In this document: positions 61,177 through 64,000 of the stretch, in pieces
Numbering within the stretch: the stretch's first letter is position 1
How the letters are laid out: the number at the start of each line of letters is the position of its first letter
From: Prosopocoilus inquinatus
Lineage: Eukaryota; Arthropoda; Insecta; Coleoptera; Lucanidae
Direction of reading: 5' to 3'
DNA: 64,000 nucleotides
NCBI GenBank assembly: GCA_036172665.1
Contig: CM069876.1
Location: 34,689,001 to 34,753,000 of the forward strand
Program-made: the position numbers and the translations under genes
The notes under the pieces: model-generated
Told to the model about the DNA's origin: nothing
Database searches by the model: none
The model's input: the letters and a program-made list of their open reading frames with translations, nothing else

Positions 61177-61672
61177 ATATATACTAACAAGTGTTCAATT
61201 GAAAAGCTCAACAATTTCGTTTCGATTTCTTTAACGAAAGGAAATGGAGCAAAAGAAGCATGACTTTTTAAACGTTAAAATTGACTCTTGACATCAAATA
61301 GAGTTGCAGGTAGCATTTTACTTATAACCTAATGGCACATAAAGGACTTTGCTTTTCCAACAAAGCTCATCTCAGATTAGATAAACGTCATTTCTGTTAG
61401 CATGAACAAGTAAGCTGAAATGTATATTTTAACCTGGCAACCAATGGAAGTGGTCGCTTGGCCAAGTGGGAGTGGTGGGAGATCGAAATCACTGTTTAAT
61501 AACGTTCGTGCAAACGGAAATGACGTTTATGTGATTTGAGGTAAAATTGTGGCAAAAGGAAAGCCGCTAGAGTTTAAAAATTCAAGAACTGCTTTACAAT
61601 GACAAGAAAAATTCAACTACTTGATGAACTTTTCGATTGAACACATCTATAAGAAACGTCCGAGTTTCATCT

Positions 61673-61863
61673 TCATTTCTGTTTAATTTTGTGCATTAGG
61701 TTCAGGTGCCTCAGATAGTTTCCCTTTTGCTTCGACTTGTACGCGCAGATGTCGCACTTGTACTGCGGCTCTTTGCCGCACTCATTGCGAATGTGATTGC
61801 CCAGCGATTTTTTATTCTTGTAACTCTTTAGGCACTTGGCGCACTGAAGGTACCACGTCGCGC
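61673..61863 (-). CDS. lola: lola-type alternative terminal exon L2
   Basis: Acceptor ACGTTTCAG, then (G)ATWYLQ. Finger 1 CAKCLKSYKNKKSL...HIRNEC, linker CGKEPQY, finger 2 CDICAYKSKQKGNY...HLNLMH, end KIKQK. About 63 residues. There is no ATG before finger 1, so a start-codon-based gene search would miss it. Confidence 0.9.
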
Positions 61864-62715
61864 CTGAAACGTCAGAAATTTGTAATTACTTTTAAGGCTA
61901 GCGCCCTAAACGCAAAGCGGCAGGTTCTCCGGTTAATGAAAGCCTCCGCGTCGAGAAGCGGTTCCGGCGCCAAATTCAAAACGCTCACACGTTTGTTTTA
62001 AAATAACTTTCGCGTTTACATGCACGCATTAAAAAAAATGAGGAAAGGTCGTGTTCATATTTTCAAGTAATCAATTTTTTTAGGGGATAAATTTATAAAA
62101 GGTGCTACTGGATAGCCAATGGTAGATATTAACACTTAACCTAAAAAAATATTGAAAATTTTTAGTGTTTATGTTTAGATCTAATCGTAAACAAAAGCAA
62201 AGAATTGAAAATGCTTCTCAATTGGATGTGACCTCGAATATTGCAATTACTCAGATTAATCGTTATTAATTAGAGTATTGGACACTTCTTAGAAAAACGG
62301 GTTCTACCAACACTGTCTTGAATAACAGGCCTGAGTCATCGCGTAGGAATATCAGACCATAGGGTATTATCCAGTTTTTCGGGACTGCGACGCAAGCGTT
62401 TCACTGTTGAGCTGTGAAAATTTATAAGCTTCGCTTACTAATAAGAAAGATAACTTAAAATGGTAAAGTTCTGCACTGGACCGCATTTCAACAGAATCGA
62501 TTTTCAAGTTAGGGTATTCTCCCACTTAATGAATCAGGCTTGCATGAAGTGGGCGTTGGTTCTACCTACATTTCATACAAGCAGGTGCGTTCACCTCTAA
62601 GTATGTAAGTAAATTGTTACGACTCCAACTTTGCAACAACAAAAACACCAAAACTAGAGAAATTAGGTTCAAAGTAATCTGAAACTCGGTTCAATTGAAC
62701 TATGTATTTATTTTA
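61864..62715. other. Intronic sequence between L2 and L1
   Basis: No exon found. The phrase GGTTCCGGCGCCAAATTCAA at 61,962 resembles TAGTTCCGGCGCCAAATTTA near 60,401, a shared dispersed repeat. Confidence 0.45.
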
Positions 62716-62936
62716 TTAATCGCTGCTGTGTCTTTTGAAGTGTGTCGCCATGTGGGATCTCAAATTGAACCGCGTCCTGCACTTCAGGTCGCAGTAAGTG
62801 CATGGAAAACGCGGTTCTTTTCCGCAGTCGAACCTCTGGTGTTGGGTCAGGTTTCTTTGGTGCTTGTAACTGCGACCGCATTTACAGCGATGCGCTCGAA
62901 CTTCGTCTCCCTCTTTTCCGAACACTATTTCTTCGT
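62716..62936 (-). CDS. lola: lola-type alternative terminal exon L1 (atypical C-x-C finger 1)
   Basis: First member in transcript order within the window. Acceptor TATTTTAG, then (D)EEIVFGKEGDEVRAHR. Finger 1 reads CKCGRSYKHQRNL...HQRFDC, with one residue rather than two between the first cysteines. Linker CGKEPRF; finger 2 CTYCDLKCRTRFNL...HMATH, end FKRHSSD. About 73 residues. An AATAAA directly follows the stop. The acidic leader is unlike the other members. Constant BTB-encoding exons expected upstream (higher coordinates) are outside the window. Confidence 0.88.
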
Positions 62937-63094
62937 CTAAAATAAAAAACAGTAGTTAAAAGACAATAGGAAATGTGTTTGCAAGATTTCTTAGGGGGTT
63001 CAAGCATGAAGTATTAAGACAAGTATACACTTGCAGGTCTGGCACGACGTCCAAATCTATTATTCCGTTTTCATTTGACCGCTTAAAGGTACGA

Positions 63095-63335
63095 ACATTC
63101 CGAAGATGCCTCGCTGCTCACCCTCGATGTTTAGGTCGCGCTCATTACCGCGATATCACCTCGCTACAAAACAAACGAATAGTTTTAAATGGAAGCGTCC
63201 ATAGCGAAGATGAATAGCAGCGACGTGCACGATTCCATTTAAAACTATACATGTCTTTTACATTAAGGTGATATAGCGGTATCGAGTGTGACCTAATCAT
63301 CGAGGGTGAACACCGACGCATCTTCGGCCTCATAG
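63095..63335. repeat. Long palindrome (foldback element)
   Basis: TTCCGAAGATGCCTCGCTGC and TCACCCTCGATG pair with CATCGAGGGTGA and GACGCATCTTCGGC; inner TAGTTTTAAATGGA pairs with TCCATTTAAAACTA. It lies directly upstream of exon L1. Confidence 0.75.
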
Positions 63336-63436
63336 AGTATTTCATCTTGTCGTAACCTCATAAAATAACAAGGGATGGAGATACTCTCAGAGTGCTCTAG
63401 ACCCTAGGGTAATCGACTGAAAACGCTGTTAGACTC

Positions 63437-63579
63437 TAATGCCCGTTTGCACCACTTTCACTTAAAACTTTAAGTCCCACTTAAATAGTTAAGTGACACT
63501 TTTTCCGTAATAGAAAGTGTCACTTAACCACTTAAGTAGGACTTAAAATTTTAAGTTATAGTGGTGCAAACGGGCATTA
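63437..63579. repeat. Near-perfect palindromic MITE (143 bp)
   Basis: TAATGCCCGTTTGCACCACT and its inverse AGTGGTGCAAACGGGCATTA form the ends. Most of the remaining length also pairs (AAGTGTCACTTAAC and complement), leaving a tiny loop. TA at both ends. Confidence 0.85.
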
Positions 63580-64000
63580 GTTTCTTGAATAGATTAGTTA
63601 GAGGATCCAAGGTGACGGATGAAGCTTCATATATTCAATAAGAGGCAAATCATGAAATAAGAAAAGAAAGGTTGAGCCAGCATTAAGAGCATTAGATACT
63701 AACTCTTAAGTAATAATGGTCATGTGTTATCGTTAACTTTACGACAGATTTAAGAATGGTTTTCTGTTACACCGAAACATGTCATCTGCTCCACTGATGT
63801 TCAAAATATAAAATAATATTTAAACTTTCGACGCTGTTTTTTGTGACTTTCAGGCATTTATTATATTCAAGATTATTTATTAAGAGTATTTTTGAGCAAT
63901 AGGTAATAAGGTCTTGTCTTTTACCGTCACTAACTGGCACATCGAACCTTTCAATCTTGATCTTCGTAACCAGGAATTCCATTTCCTTTCGATCGAAAGG
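63580..64000. other. Right-edge sequence; one unassigned minus-strand frame at 63782-63982
   Basis: A 66-codon ATG-initiated minus-strand frame at 63782-63982 (start MEFLVTKIKIERF) has no domain I recognise and no finger residues. It could be the 5' exon of a small gene (a GTAAAA lies inside at SDG) or chance. Not called as a gene. Confidence 0.3.

Overview
The window looks like an insect nuclear genome, most likely a beetle, although the order is an inference. It is AT-rich, with introns of about 50 bp next to long ones. It carries a ZAD-type zinc-finger gene, a DUF4806 module and an array of lola-type (longitudinals lacking) zinc-finger terminal exons. All coordinates, splice sites and alignments below were read by eye.

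Layout. (1) Bases 1 to about 13,953 are one continuous satellite array of roughly 36 head-to-tail monomers of 386 bp, continuing past the left edge. It is GC-richer than the rest and ends in a decayed, internally deleted monomer. (2) 14.1-25.2 kb is a small housekeeping block: COX11 (+, 3 exons), a tektin (-, 7 recognisable exons, 5' end unresolved) converging on it, an inverted-repeat-rich spacer (18.8-22.3 kb), and NUBP1 (+, 7 exons). (3) 26.1-27.8 kb holds a two-exon ZAD/C2H2 protein on the minus strand. (4) 28-32.5 kb is intergenic sequence full of nested foldback elements. (5) 32.6-62.9 kb holds twelve small minus-strand exons. Each encodes a C2HC finger followed by a C2H2 finger, each begins at an AG acceptor in the same phase, and each ends in its own stop. 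This is the architecture of the alternative 3' exons of lola. The shared BTB-encoding 5' exons are not visible and should lie beyond base 64,000. A three-exon DUF4806 segment (41.86-40.69 kb) sits inside this array with the same entry phase.

The lola region is full of transposons. They include an apparently intact Tc1/mariner-superfamily element with ~500-bp terminal inverted repeats and an intron-containing DDD transposase (58.06-60.35 kb), three non-autonomous hAT-like elements with 8-bp target duplications (one nested in another, one with its empty site preserved in a tandem duplicate), and many palindromic MITEs. Several nestings give a relative order of insertion.

Functionally, COX11 (copper delivery to cytochrome oxidase) and NUBP1 (cytosolic Fe-S assembly) are housekeeping genes, tektin is an axonemal filament protein, and the ZAD and lola proteins are transcription factors. 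Nothing suggests co-regulation. The most notable items are the lola exon array with its recently duplicated exon pair and embedded DUF4806 cassette, the intact mariner-type element, and the satellite with three CRE-like sites per monomer.
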